This document shows positions 28,832 to 37,101 of a stretch of 64,000 bases of DNA, one piece after another (position 1 is the stretch's first letter; every line of letters starts with the position of its first letter). Source of the DNA: Hymenobacter sp. ISL-91 (lineage in GTDB: Bacteria > Bacteroidota > Bacteroidia > Cytophagales > Hymenobacteraceae); contig NZ_JAGGPS010000038.1 of the NCBI RefSeq assembly GCF_018613725.1, positions 110,770-174,769 on the forward strand, read 5' to 3'. The notes beneath the pieces were generated by a model that worked only from the letters and a program-made list of their open reading frames with translations, did no database searches and had not been told where the DNA came from. The position numbers and the translations under genes were made by a program.

Positions 28832-30847
28832 ATGTCTGCCGACTTTCCGCCTTCCCCCCTGGATTCCAACCCCGACTACGACGCGCTGCGGCCGGCCTCC
28901 TCGGCGGCGGGCAATGCGCTGCGCCAGCTGCGGGCCCGCGCCGAGCGGCGCCGGCTGGTTACGCAGAGCCCGCCAGCCGAAACGCCGGCCGAGATGCAGC
29001 GGCTGGTGCAGGAGCTGCAGGTGCATCAGATTGAGCTGGAAATGCAGTACGAGGAGCTGCTGCTTGCCCAGGCCGAAGCCGAGGCCAGCCGCGCGCAGTA
29101 CCTCGACCTGTACGAATTTGCGCCCGTTGGCTACTGCACACTCGATGCGGCCGGCACACTGCGCCAGCTAAACCTACGCACCGCCCAGCTGCTGGGGCTG
29201 GTGCGCCAGCAGCTGCAGGGCCGCCGGCTGGCCTTGTTCGTCGAGCCCCGGCAACGCGGCCAGTTCACCGAATTTCTCGGGCGGGTGCTGGCCGCCGATG
29301 CCGCCGATACCGCCCGCCACAGTATCCTGCTGACTTTCCAGCGCCCCGATGGCCAGCCCCTGGAGCTGCGCCTCGAAGCTACCCTGGCCCATGGCCCCCA
29401 CGAGCAGCCGCTGGTGCGCCTGGCCCAGCTCGACGTGACGGAGCAGCAGCGCGCTACCCGGGCGCTGGCCGAAAGCGAGCAACGCCTGCGCCAGGCCCTC
29501 GACGCGGCAGCCATGGGAGTAGTAAGCTGGGATTTCGCCACCAACACCTGGCAGGCCGATGCCCGTGCCCAGGCCATCTGGGGGTTGCCCTATGCCGCTG
29601 CCGCCCGCCCCATCGACACCGTAGCGGCCCACCTGCATCCCGCCGACCGCACCCGGTTCCGGCAGCTGGCCGAAACGGCGGCCGGCACCGACGGCCTCGA
29701 AGTGGAGCTGCGCGTAGGGGATGCCCAGCAGCCCGACCACTACGTGAGCCTGACGGGCCACGTGCAGCCCCCTACTCCGGCCAATCCGGGCGGGCACCTG
29801 CTGGGGCTGGTGCGCGACCGGACGCCGCGCCGGCGCGCCGAGCAGGAGCTCAGCTACAAAACCCAGCTGCTGGAGCGCATTCTGAGCCATTTGCCGGTGC
29901 TGCTGGGCCGCTTCGATACGCAGGGCCGCTACCGCGAGCTGGTGGGCGCGGGCCTGCGCCGCCTGCACCTGGCCGATAACGAGCTGGTGGGCCAGTCGGT
30001 TTTCGAGTGTTTCCCGACCATCAGTGAGCACAACCGCCGGCTGCTGACCGGCGAGTCGGTTGATTTTGTGGGCACGACCGAGCTCGACGGCGAGCAGGTG
30101 TATTATCAATGCTACGGCTTTTTCGACACCGAGCGCAAAGAGGCCGTGGTATTTGCCCTCGATATAACCGAGCCCGAGCAGCAGCGGGCCGAAACCACCC
30201 GGCTGCAGCTGCGCCAGCAGCAGCTGGTACTTTCGGCCATCCTCACCACCCAGGAAGAAGAGCGTCGCCGCATTGCCGAGGCCCTGCACAACGGTGTGGG
30301 CCAGCTGCTCTACGCCACCCGCCTGCACCTCACCCAGCTACCCGATTCGGAGGCCCTGCGTGCCAGCCAGCAACTGCTGCAGGAAGCCATCCGGGCCACC
30401 CGCACCATCTCCTTCGAGCTCACCCCGCACATTCTGGAAGACTTCGGCCTGCCCGCCGCCCTGCGCGAGCTGGCCGACCGCGTGCCCGTGAGCCTGCTGC
30501 GCCTTGACCTCGTGCTGGAGGGCCTCGACGACCTGACCCAGCCCCTGCCCCCGCCGGTGCAGATGGCGGTTTACCGCATGGTGCAGGAGCTGCTCAGCAA
30601 TGTAATGAAGCACGCCCAGGCCCGCGAGGTAACGCTGCGCGTGGCCCGCCAGGCCGGGCAGTTGGGCATCCGCATCTGCGACGACGGCGTGGGCTTCGTG
30701 CCTGCACCGGTGCCCACCAGCGGCGGCATCGGACTGGCTGGCATCCGCAACCGAGTGGAGCTGCTGGGCGGCCGGCTGATTATCGAATCGGCGCCGAATA
30801 AGGGAACGACTATCAGTATTGAGCTACCACTAGCGGGCCCGCTGTAG
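28832..30847 (+). CDS. PAS-domain sensor histidine kinase (HisKA_3 type)
   Basis: A 671-residue cytoplasmic kinase without signal peptide or TM segments. A helical region (about 47-90, RLVQELQVHQIELEMQYEELL) leads into PAS domains (about 95-185, 210-320 and 350-455; for example LDLYEFAPVGYCTLDAAGT and RYRELVGAGLRRL). The dimerisation domain is HisKA_3: EEERRRIAEALHNGVGQLLYATRL, phospho-acceptor His486. ATPase motifs: YRMVQELLSNVMKHAQA (N-box), DDGVGFVP and GGIGLAGIRNRVELLGG. It belongs to the NarX/DegS group whose partners are LuxR-type response regulators, none adjacent. It lies beside the CheB-CheR fusion and may share a signalling pathway with it. Confidence 0.9.
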   Translation: MSADFPPSPLDSNPDYDALRPASSAAGNALRQLRARAERRRLVTQSPPAETPAEMQRLVQELQVHQIELEMQYEELLLAQAEAEASRAQYLDLYEFAPVGYCTLDAAGTLRQLNLRTAQLLGLVRQQLQGRRLALFVEPRQRGQFTEFLGRVLAADAADTARHSILLTFQRPDGQPLELRLEATLAHGPHEQPLVRLAQLDVTEQQRATRALAESEQRLRQALDAAAMGVVSWDFATNTWQADARAQAIWGLPYAAAARPIDTVAAHLHPADRTRFRQLAETAAGTDGLEVELRVGDAQQPDHYVSLTGHVQPPTPANPGGHLLGLVRDRTPRRRAEQELSYKTQLLERILSHLPVLLGRFDTQGRYRELVGAGLRRLHLADNELVGQSVFECFPTISEHNRRLLTGESVDFVGTTELDGEQVYYQCYGFFDTERKEAVVFALDITEPEQQRAETTRLQLRQQQLVLSAILTTQEEERRRIAEALHNGVGQLLYATRLHLTQLPDSEALRASQQLLQEAIRATRTISFELTPHILEDFGLPAALRELADRVPVSLLRLDLVLEGLDDLTQPLPPPVQMAVYRMVQELLSNVMKHAQAREVTLRVARQAGQLGIRICDDGVGFVPAPVPTSGGIGLAGIRNRVELLGGRLIIESAPNKGTTISIELPLAGPL

Positions 30848-30943
30848 GGGCGGGGCTTGCCCCCGCCCGCCGTTAAACGATTACCGATGAAACGATGCGA
30901 ATGAACAGCGTAGGGGCAAGCCCCGCCCCTACGCTGTTCATTC
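30844..30943. repeat. inverted-repeat element, family 2 (copy E)
   Basis: GTAGGGGCGGGGCTTGCCC (from 30844) pairs with GGGCAAGCCCCGCCCCTAC (30914-30932). The interior has CCGCCGTTAAACGATTACCGATG, as in the other copies. A second hairpin, GAATGAACAGCGTAGGGG with its reverse complement ending at about 30943, runs over the right arm. It overlaps the last codons and stop of the PAS kinase at the left and reaches the stop of the EamA gene (30938) at the right, so it may also act as a terminator for both. Confidence 0.8.
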
Positions 30944-31378
30944 GCCCCGCGCCAGCAGCACCACGCCGCCTACTATAGCCAGCAACCCCAGCGCCTGGGG
31001 CCAGGCCAGGGTTTCGCGAGCCACCAGGATGCCCAGCAGGGCGGTAAGCAGCACCGAGCCGCCCACAATGATGGGGGTACCAACCGAGGCCGGCACGCCC
31101 CGTTCGAACACCACAAAAGTCAGGATTTCGGCCAGCCCTACCCCCAGGCCTGCCAGCGCGGCCAGCCCCAGGCCCTTGCTGGTTACACCCAGCGGAGCGC
31201 CTTTCAGGTGCAGGCTCAGCAGCCAGATGCCGCCCAGCGCGGCGGCAACCAGCTGCAGCACTACGGCGCCCGCCGCGGCCGCAATGTGGCCCGCCGCCAG
31301 CTTGATAAAGAAGTTGTAACCAGCCAGGCATAGCGCCGCCAGCAGCGCCAGCCCCAGCCAGCCGCCCACGCCCGCCAC
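30938..31378 (-). CDS. small EamA-family transporter
   Basis: A 146-residue protein with four or five hydrophobic segments, the single-EamA-domain size seen in small DMT-family permeases. Start chosen as GTG 31378 (VAGVGGWLGLALLAALCLAGYNFFIK) because the preceding 37 residues of the open frame lie within the coding DNA of the upstream DUF4259 gene and do not look hydrophobic. The typical EamA ending LAWPQALGLLAIVGGVVLLARGE is present. The start is one base past the DUF4259 stop (31380), so the two genes are coupled. Substrate unknown. Confidence 0.75.
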   Translation of the reverse strand: MAGVGGWLGLALLAALCLAGYNFFIKLAAGHIAAAAGAVVLQLVAAALGGIWLLSLHLKGAPLGVTSKGLGLAALAGLGVGLAEILTFVVFERGVPASVGTPIIVGGSVLLTALLGILVARETLAWPQALGLLAIVGGVVLLARGE

Positions 31379-31379
31379 C

Positions 31380-31793
31380 TTAGGCGCCGGGCTTATCGAG
31401 GCGCTTGAGCAGCTGCCGCTGCTGGCCCTCCCAGTTCTCAAACTCGTCGCTGTCTTCCCAAAACTCGCGCAGCTCCGACTCGGGCCCAAGAATAGTGCGC
31501 ACGGCCTCCTGAGCGGGCTTGCGCAGGGGTTCTACATGGCTCAGGTTCAGCCCCGGAATAACGCCCAGCAGGTCGTTGGGAAAGGTACGGGCGGGCTTTC
31601 CCAGAATGGCGGCCACGATTTCGGCCGCCGCCAGCGCCTCGTTGGCTACGTCGGCGTCGAGGTACTCGCCATCGGCCTGCTGCACGGCGGCCAGGGCCTG
31701 TTCGAGCACGCCGGACGAGGGTTCGGCCCTGAAATCTTCGGCAAAGTCGGCGGCCGTGTCGTTGTCGAAATTATAGTAGCCCCAGGCTCCCAT
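31380..31793 (-). CDS. DUF4259 domain protein
   Basis: A 137-residue cytoplasmic protein. It opens MGAWGYYNFDNDTAADFAEDF, the characteristic start of DUF4259 proteins (MGAWG..NF.ND.A.D), and continues with LEQALAAVQQADGEYLDADVANEALAAAEIVAAILG. The end has an acidic WEDSDEFENWEGQQRQLLKRL. The function of the family is unknown. It is translationally adjacent to the EamA-like gene and both run on the minus strand. Confidence 0.85.
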   Translation of the reverse strand: MGAWGYYNFDNDTAADFAEDFRAEPSSGVLEQALAAVQQADGEYLDADVANEALAAAEIVAAILGKPARTFPNDLLGVIPGLNLSHVEPLRKPAQEAVRTILGPESELREFWEDSDEFENWEGQQRQLLKRLDKPGA

Positions 31794-31972
31794 GTGCGGT
31801 ACTGTTTTGAGGATTGATTGGAAAGGTTGAAATCAGTGCAAAGAAGGCAATAACGGCGACATTGTTTGCACTCGGACTATTTGCGGTGCTATACCTGCGT
31901 ACCAGCTGCTGCGGCCGGATGATTGATGACGCCCACCGATACTACCGCGGCTTCCGGCGCCGCGCCGCCATG

Positions 31973-32962
31973 CTACTTCAGCTTTTCCTTAAGTAGCTCA
32001 ATCTCCGCGGCCGGGTCAGCTTTGTCATAAAGAATATTGTAGGCTGCCGTAGTGATGGGCATGGATACCTGGAGCTTGCGGTTGATTTCGTAGATGCTCT
32101 TCACGGCGTAGTAGCCCTCGGCAATCATGTTCATCTCCAGCTGAGCCGATTTCACCGAGTAGCCCCGGCCCACCATGTGGCCAAAGGTGCGGTTGCGCGA
32201 GAACTGCGAGTAAGCCGTCACCAGCAAATCGCCCAGGTAGGCCGAGCCCGACAAATCGCGCGGCTGGGGGTTGAGGGCGTGGGCGAAGCGGCGCATTTCC
32301 TGCACGGCATTGCTCACCAGCACGGCCAGGAAGTTGTCGCCGTAGCCCAGGCCGTGGGCAATGCCGCCGGTCAGGGCAATGATGTTTTTCATCACGGCGC
32401 AGTACTCAATACCGTCGAGGTCGGTGGCGGGGTTAGCCTTCACGTAGCGGTTGCGCAGCAGCCGGCAGAAGTCCTCGGCCAGCTCGGCGTCGGGCGAGCC
32501 GATGGTCAGGTAGCTCTGTTTTTCGAGGGCTACTTCCTCGGCGTGGCAGGGCCCGGCCACTACGCCCAGGCGGGTGTGGGGCAGCCGGAACCGCTCGGCC
32601 ACGTAGTCGGTCACGAGCACGTTTTTGCCCGGAATCATGCCCTTGATGGCCGAAATAATACGCTTACCCTTCAGTGCGTCACGGTCGAGCTTGTCGAGGG
32701 CGCTTTGCACGAAGGCGGCGGGCACGGCCAGTACCAGCCAGTCGGCGGCCGCTACGGCCTCCTTCAGGTCGGTGGTGGGCAGCACGCGGTCCAGGTCGAG
32801 GGCCACCGACGAGAGGTAGCGCGGGTTGTGACGCGTGCGCAGCAGGTGCTGCACGTCGTCTTTGCTGCGCATCCACCAGTGCACGCGGCTGCCGTTTTCC
32901 GACAGGATTTTGGTAAGCGCGGTGGCCCAGGAGCCGCCGCCGAGCATGGCTATTTTTTCCAA
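31973..32962 (-). CDS. gpsA: glycerol-3-phosphate dehydrogenase [NAD(P)+]
   Basis: A 329-residue cytoplasmic enzyme that reduces dihydroxyacetone phosphate to sn-glycerol-3-phosphate for phospholipid synthesis. The N-terminal NAD(P)-binding motif is IAMLGGGSWATALTKILSENG. Later come VLAVPAAFVQSALDKL, SAIKGMIPGKNVLVTDYVAERF, VVAGPCHAEEVALEKQSY and the substrate region EYCAVMKNIIALTGGIAHGLGYGDNF, all characteristic. The start is TTG 32962; the first ATG would delete the first strand of the Rossmann fold. The length matches the family. Confidence 0.93.
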   Translation of the reverse strand: MEKIAMLGGGSWATALTKILSENGSRVHWWMRSKDDVQHLLRTRHNPRYLSSVALDLDRVLPTTDLKEAVAAADWLVLAVPAAFVQSALDKLDRDALKGKRIISAIKGMIPGKNVLVTDYVAERFRLPHTRLGVVAGPCHAEEVALEKQSYLTIGSPDAELAEDFCRLLRNRYVKANPATDLDGIEYCAVMKNIIALTGGIAHGLGYGDNFLAVLVSNAVQEMRRFAHALNPQPRDLSGSAYLGDLLVTAYSQFSRNRTFGHMVGRGYSVKSAQLEMNMIAEGYYAVKSIYEINRKLQVSMPITTAAYNILYDKADPAAEIELLKEKLK

Positions 32963-33033
32963 GGTGGGATAGAATCAGAGGTAAAGCAGGGTAGAATGCG
33001 CGAAAAGGCCGGTAAGTTGGCAAATAAAAAACT

Positions 33034-33126
33034 GTCATCCTGACGAAGGAAGGACCTTACCGCGCCAAAACGAGCCGCTGTTGCAGCCGTTCTCACATGG
33101 TAAGGTCCTTCCTTCGTCAGGATGAC
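33034..33126. repeat. Perfect 27-bp inverted repeat, GTCATCCTG core
   Basis: 33034-33060 is the exact reverse complement of 33100-33126, with a 39-bp spacer. The arm begins GTCATCCTGACGAAGGAAGG and resembles the core of family 1 (GTCATGCTGAGC, GTCATTCTGAGC). It lies between gpsA and the efflux adaptor, both on the minus strand. Confidence 0.85.
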
Positions 33127-33150
33127 GGCCGGTTTAGGCTAACCGCTGCC

Positions 33151-34536
33151 CTACTGGGCCGCTACGTCTTCTTTCAAGGCTTCCTTGTTGAGGCTTTTGG
33201 CATCCTTAATAACCACCAAATCGCCGTCTTTCAGGGTTTTAGAAACGGCCCGGAACGGTCCGCTCGCCACCTGGTCGCCGGCCTGAACGCCGCTCAGGAT
33301 TTCAATATTCTGGAAGTCGCTGATGCCGGTTTTTACGGGCGTCATCACGGCCTTACCGTTCCGGATCAGGAACACCACTTCCTGGGGGGCCGCCTGCAGC
33401 CCGGCGGCGGCAGTTGGCTTGGTTGTGGCCTTGGCACCGTCTTTAGCAGCTCCCGGGGCCATCTGGGTGCTATCGGTGCGGGTGGTTACGGCGGCCAGCG
33501 GCACGCTCAGCACGTTGCTTTTACGGTTGGTGATGATGTCGACCGAGGCCGTCATGCCGGGGCGGAAGGGCACTACCCGACGGCCGGGCTTGGCCTGCAG
33601 CAGGTTTTCATAGGAGGAAGGCAGCAGTCGGATTTTCACCTCAAACTCGGTTACGGCCTCGGCCGTCAGCGCGTCTTTGGCCGTGTTGGCAATGCTGGTC
33701 ACCACGCCCCGGAACCGCTGGTCCTGACTGGCGTAGCTGTCCACCTCCACGTCGGCCGAGTCGCCGAGCGTCACGTTGATGATGTCGTTTTCGTTCACGC
33801 TCACCCGCACCTCCATTTCGCGCAGGTTGGCGATGCGCATGATTTCGGTACCCGCCATCTGGCTGGTGCCCACTACCCGCTCGCCCTTCTTCACATTCAG
33901 CTTGCTGACGGTGCCGTTTACGGGCGAATAGATGGTGGTTTTGTCGAGGTTGCGGCGGGCTTCCTCCAGGCCGGCCTGGGCCGAGCGCACGCTGCTCTGG
34001 GCCCCGCGAATGCTCTGGCGGGCCGAGTTTATTTCCTCCTGCGAGGCGTCGTAGGCCGCCTTGCTGGCTTCATAGTCGGCCTGCGAAATCACCTTTTGCT
34101 TGTAGAGCGAGGCATTGCGGCGGTACGTCAGTTCGGTTTGGCGGGCGCTGGCAATCAGCTGCTGCAGGCGGGCGCGGGTCTGGGCCACGTTGGCCTGCTG
34201 GGTACCCACCACGGCGTTCTGCTGGCTCACTACGGCCTGGTAGTTATCGGGCCGGATACGCAGCAGCAGCTGGCCTTTCTTCACCGAGTCGCCTTCTTCC
34301 ACGTACAGCTCGGTTATTTCGCCCGATACGTCGGGCGAAATCTTGACTTCCGTTTCGGGCTGCACTTTGCCCGAGGCACTTACCTTCTCCACAATAGTAG
34401 TGGGCGCAGCCGAAGCCGCCAGCACCTCGGTGCCCGCCGGCTGGCCAATCCAGCCCTGCTTTTTGGCCACGAAGAAGCCGACAAGCGCCACCACCAGCAA
34501 GGCCAGCAGGATGTACAGGGTACGATTGTTTTTCAT
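33151..34536 (-). CDS. periplasmic adaptor of an efflux pump (HlyD/MacA-like)
   Basis: A 461-residue protein, start ATG 34536 (MKNNRTLYILLALLVVALVGFFVAKKQGWIG, an uncleaved membrane anchor). The lipoyl-like half-motif (about 70-110: EKVSASGKVQPETEVKISPDVSGEITELYVEEGDSVKKGQLLLRIRPDNYQAVV) leads to a coiled-coil hairpin (about 115-230) and the second half-motif (YSPVNGTVSKLNVKKGERV). Beta-barrel and membrane-proximal parts follow. MacA/HlyD-like proteins connect an inner-membrane transporter to TolC. A TolC-family gene is immediately upstream, but no inner-membrane pump gene follows; the next gene is gpsA. Confidence 0.88.
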   Translation of the reverse strand: MKNNRTLYILLALLVVALVGFFVAKKQGWIGQPAGTEVLAASAAPTTIVEKVSASGKVQPETEVKISPDVSGEITELYVEEGDSVKKGQLLLRIRPDNYQAVVSQQNAVVGTQQANVAQTRARLQQLIASARQTELTYRRNASLYKQKVISQADYEASKAAYDASQEEINSARQSIRGAQSSVRSAQAGLEEARRNLDKTTIYSPVNGTVSKLNVKKGERVVGTSQMAGTEIMRIANLREMEVRVSVNENDIINVTLGDSADVEVDSYASQDQRFRGVVTSIANTAKDALTAEAVTEFEVKIRLLPSSYENLLQAKPGRRVVPFRPGMTASVDIITNRKSNVLSVPLAAVTTRTDSTQMAPGAAKDGAKATTKPTAAAGLQAAPQEVVFLIRNGKAVMTPVKTGISDFQNIEILSGVQAGDQVASGPFRAVSKTLKDGDLVVIKDAKSLNKEALKEDVAAQ

Positions 34537-34610
34537 ATCTGGGGGTATTGGAAACTTAGGACTTGGGGTACTGGGATAAAGCGCAAGCAAACACGCGGCC
34601 ACCCAGGGCC

Positions 34611-36134
34611 TTATAGTGAAATGGGGCGACCCTGGTAGAAGTCGAGGACTTTGCGGCGGAACACAAAGCTATACTTCGCCTGAATCATGCTCGACTCGGC
34701 GGCCGTGAGGTTGTTTTTGGCAATGTTGAACTCGGTGCCGTTGAGCAGGCCGTTGTTGAAGCGGATTTCGGCGTTGCGGTAGGCCAGCGTGAGGGCTTCT
34801 ACCTGCCGGCTGGAAGCCAGGAACTGGCGCTGGGCGGCCAGCGCATCGGCGAAAGCCTGCTCAATTGTTTGGCGCAGCACCAGCCGGGCCTGCTCGGCGC
34901 GCACCTCGGCCAGCTGCTGGTTTATTTTGGCCCGCTGCACGCTGGTACGGGCCTGCAGGCCGTTCAGAATCGGAATCTGCAGGTTGAACTGCAGCGACTT
35001 GCCCAGGTTGTTATCGAGCTGGGTGAAGTACGACACGTTTTCGGAGCTGCGCCGAAACACTGGCTGGAAGGGCGTTACGGCCACAAACGGGGCCGCCGTC
35101 GTCGTCGGCCGGCCGGTGTTGGGGTCGAGCTGAAAGATGGGAAAAAACGCCTGGGCCGAATCGACGCTGGTGGTGGGCAGCGTGTAGAGCGAGGAGTAGC
35201 CGGTGAAGATGCTGGCGCCAAAAGTCAGGCGCGGGTAGTAGGCCCCGCGGGCCAGATCGAGGCTGCGCATGCTGCTTTGCACGCGCAGGTCGGCGGCCTT
35301 TATTTCGGGCTGGCGGGCCTGGGCAGTGCCGAACACCTCGGCCGGGGCCACATCGGCCAGCGCGCCTTCGGTGGGGTCGGCCAGCTCGGGCGTCTCAATG
35401 GTAAGCGCCTGGCTGGCGGCCTCATCCAGATTAAGCAGCTGGGCCAGCTGAATTTTGGCAATGGCCAGCTGGTTTTGGGCCGTGATGACGTTAAGCTGGT
35501 CGGTAGAAAGCTGGGCGCGGCTGTCGAGCACGTTGCTCTCGGCCACCGCGCCGGCCTTCAGCAGCTTCTGGCTCTGCTCGACCTGCAGCTGGGTACTAGC
35601 GGCCCGCACCTCGTTGGTGCGCACCAGCTCCTGAGCCAGCAGCATCTGCAGGTAGGCCGAAGCTACATTGAGCGACAAGTCGTTGCGGGCCTGCTCCACG
35701 TCGCTGAGGGCGGCCTGGTAATCGAGGGTGTTGCGGCGGACGGTGTTGCGCAGCTGGAAGCCCGAAAAAAGGGTTATCTGCGATACGGCCGAGAAATTGT
35801 TGTTGCGCGTGGTCTGGCTCTGGAAAACGTTGGTCAGCGGGTTGATGGTAGTACCGTAGTTCCAGGCCTGGCTGCCATTGAGGTTGGCCGAGGGCAACAT
35901 AGCGGCGCGGCTCTGCAGCAGGGCTACATCAATATTCTGGGCCTGCAGCTGGCTCTGGCGCACGTTCAGGTTGTGGGTCAGGGCATAGTCGACGGCCCCC
36001 TGCAAGCTCCAGGGGCCGGTGGGCGCGGCGGCTGGCAGCGTACCGGCCGGGGGCTGCACCGGCGTAGTCTGGGCCTGGGCCGCCAGCGGGGCCACGGCAA
36101 CGGCACTCAGCAGCAACCAGTAGTAACGCTTCAT
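34611..36134 (-). CDS. TolC-family outer-membrane efflux protein
   Basis: A 507-residue protein from ATG 36134 with a signal peptide (MKRYYWLLLSAVAVAPLAAQAQ); an in-frame GTG six bases upstream is less likely. The body follows the TolC/OEP pattern of two repeats, each with long helices: LQGAVDYALTHNLNVRQSQLQAQNIDVALLQSRAAMLPSANLNGSQAWNYG and the second copy ATGPKIN-like LRVQSSMRSLDLARGAYYPRLTFGASIFTGYSS. It ends in a helical RQTIEQAFADALAAQRQF region. It forms the outer-membrane channel of a tripartite pump with the adaptor encoded downstream, 74 bp away. Confidence 0.9.
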   Translation of the reverse strand: MKRYYWLLLSAVAVAPLAAQAQTTPVQPPAGTLPAAAPTGPWSLQGAVDYALTHNLNVRQSQLQAQNIDVALLQSRAAMLPSANLNGSQAWNYGTTINPLTNVFQSQTTRNNNFSAVSQITLFSGFQLRNTVRRNTLDYQAALSDVEQARNDLSLNVASAYLQMLLAQELVRTNEVRAASTQLQVEQSQKLLKAGAVAESNVLDSRAQLSTDQLNVITAQNQLAIAKIQLAQLLNLDEAASQALTIETPELADPTEGALADVAPAEVFGTAQARQPEIKAADLRVQSSMRSLDLARGAYYPRLTFGASIFTGYSSLYTLPTTSVDSAQAFFPIFQLDPNTGRPTTTAAPFVAVTPFQPVFRRSSENVSYFTQLDNNLGKSLQFNLQIPILNGLQARTSVQRAKINQQLAEVRAEQARLVLRQTIEQAFADALAAQRQFLASSRQVEALTLAYRNAEIRFNNGLLNGTEFNIAKNNLTAAESSMIQAKYSFVFRRKVLDFYQGRPISL

Positions 36135-36259
36135 AAACACAAACTAAATAGAAAGGAAGAGGGCAAATGGCGTGGCCGAAGCCGTTGGGTCAAAGATATT
36201 GATTGCCCGCTATATCGCCCAAGTCAATCAACCAACAGCCCATTCTTCGCCGTGAGCTT

Positions 36260-36321
36260 TAAGCTGCAAGCTGCAAGCTTTAGAACGGGCTTGAAGCTTG
36301 CAGCTTGTGGCTTGCAGCTTA
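36260..36321. repeat. AAGCTTGCAG-type imperfect palindrome
   Basis: TAAGCTGCAAGCTGCAAGCTT (36260-36280) pairs imperfectly with AAGCTTGCAGCTTGTGGCTTGCAGCTTA (36294-36321). It lies between sdaAB and the TolC gene (both minus) and is a repeated GCTTGCAG motif. It is unlike the other palindromes of the window. Its function is unknown; it may act as a terminator of sdaAB. Confidence 0.7.
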
Positions 36322-36328
36322 ACCAAAG

Positions 36329-37009
36329 CTAATCGAGGGCCTGAATATCAATCACGCGGTGCACCCAGCGCAGCTGGCGCAGGTAGTCGAGGGTGCTGGG
36401 GCGCAGGTCGGAGTCCATTTCGATGAACTGGCGGGCCGTTTCGTGCTTGCCCCGCCGCGAAACCGACATGGTGGCAATGTTGCAGTCGTCGCGCGAGATG
36501 ACCGAGGCAATGAAGGCAATGGAGCCTACTTCGTCGTCGGCATCAATAATGAGCGTGTGCAACGAGCCCGAGAAGTCAGCCGGGAAGCCATCGACCTCCA
36601 CAATCCGGATGACGCCGCCGCCCCGGCTCTGGCCCACTACCTCCACGGCCCCGCCGGTGCGCTCGTCGCGCAGCTGCAGCCTGATGGTATTGGGGTGCAT
36701 GGTAGACGCGTTGCCTACGCCCTGAAACGTGTAGCTCAGCCCGGCCTGCTGGGCGTGGTCGAAGGCCTCGCGGATGCGCACATCGTCGGTGTTCATGCCC
36801 AGCAGCCCGGCCACAATGGCGCGGTCGGAGCCGTGGCCCTCGTAGGTGCGGGCAAACGAGTTGTAGAACGTGATGACGGCGTGCGTGGGCGTGCTGCCCA
36901 GAATGCGAATGGCGGCCCGCGCAATGCGCACCACGCCGGCCGTATGCGAAGAGCTGGGCCCGATCATCACCGGCCCAATCATATCAAAAATGCTCGATTT
37001 CTCTGCCAT
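36329..37009 (-). CDS. sdaAB: L-serine dehydratase, beta (ACT-like) subunit
   Basis: A 226-residue protein, start ATG 37009. It has IGPVMIGPSSSHTAGVVRIARAA, the hallmark of the serine dehydratase beta domain, then YNSFARTYEGHGSDRAIVAGLLGMNTDD. The C-terminal ACT domain (about 150-226; HTLIIDADDEVGSIAFIASVISRDDCNIATMSVSRR) can sense serine. In Fe-S serine dehydratases the alpha subunit (SdaAA) carries the iron-sulphur cluster and converts serine to pyruvate and ammonia. No alpha gene is adjacent, so it must be elsewhere. It is divergent from the tryptophan dioxygenase gene. Confidence 0.9.
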   Translation of the reverse strand: MAEKSSIFDMIGPVMIGPSSSHTAGVVRIARAAIRILGSTPTHAVITFYNSFARTYEGHGSDRAIVAGLLGMNTDDVRIREAFDHAQQAGLSYTFQGVGNASTMHPNTIRLQLRDERTGGAVEVVGQSRGGGVIRIVEVDGFPADFSGSLHTLIIDADDEVGSIAFIASVISRDDCNIATMSVSRRGKHETARQFIEMDSDLRPSTLDYLRQLRWVHRVIDIQALD

Positions 37010-37013
37010 GCGG

Positions 37014-37021
37014 TAAAGGTA
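37014..37021 (-). promoter_or_regulatory. TACCTTTA box 4 nt before sdaAB start
   Basis: On the minus strand TACCTTTA is followed by CCGC and then ATG (37009). Identical box and identical spacing to the one before the gene at 14343 on the plus strand. A leaderless start is predicted if it is a functional -7 element. Confidence 0.45.
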
Positions 37022-37084
37022 GTTTTTTGGGCGAAGTGAGGGGGATAAAGGGGTAAAAGAACTGTCATGCCTGCCTCAAATTCC

Positions 37085-37092
37085 TACCTTTG
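37085..37092 (+). promoter_or_regulatory. TACCTTTG box before tryptophan dioxygenase
   Basis: TACCTTTG matches the TAnnTTTG consensus exactly and ends 9 nt before ATG 37102. No TTG at the usual -33 distance is obvious. A very short leader is expected. Confidence 0.5.
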
Positions 37093-37101
37093 CGCTTGCC
37101 T

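Noticed and set aside
31814..31996. 60-codon plus-strand frame with a hydrophobic segment (MIGKVEISAKKAITATLFALG)
   Set aside because: It starts with TTG in the promoter region of DUF4259 and runs antisense into gpsA. The hydrophobic stretch is suggestive but there is no conserved context. Kept as a low-priority candidate only.
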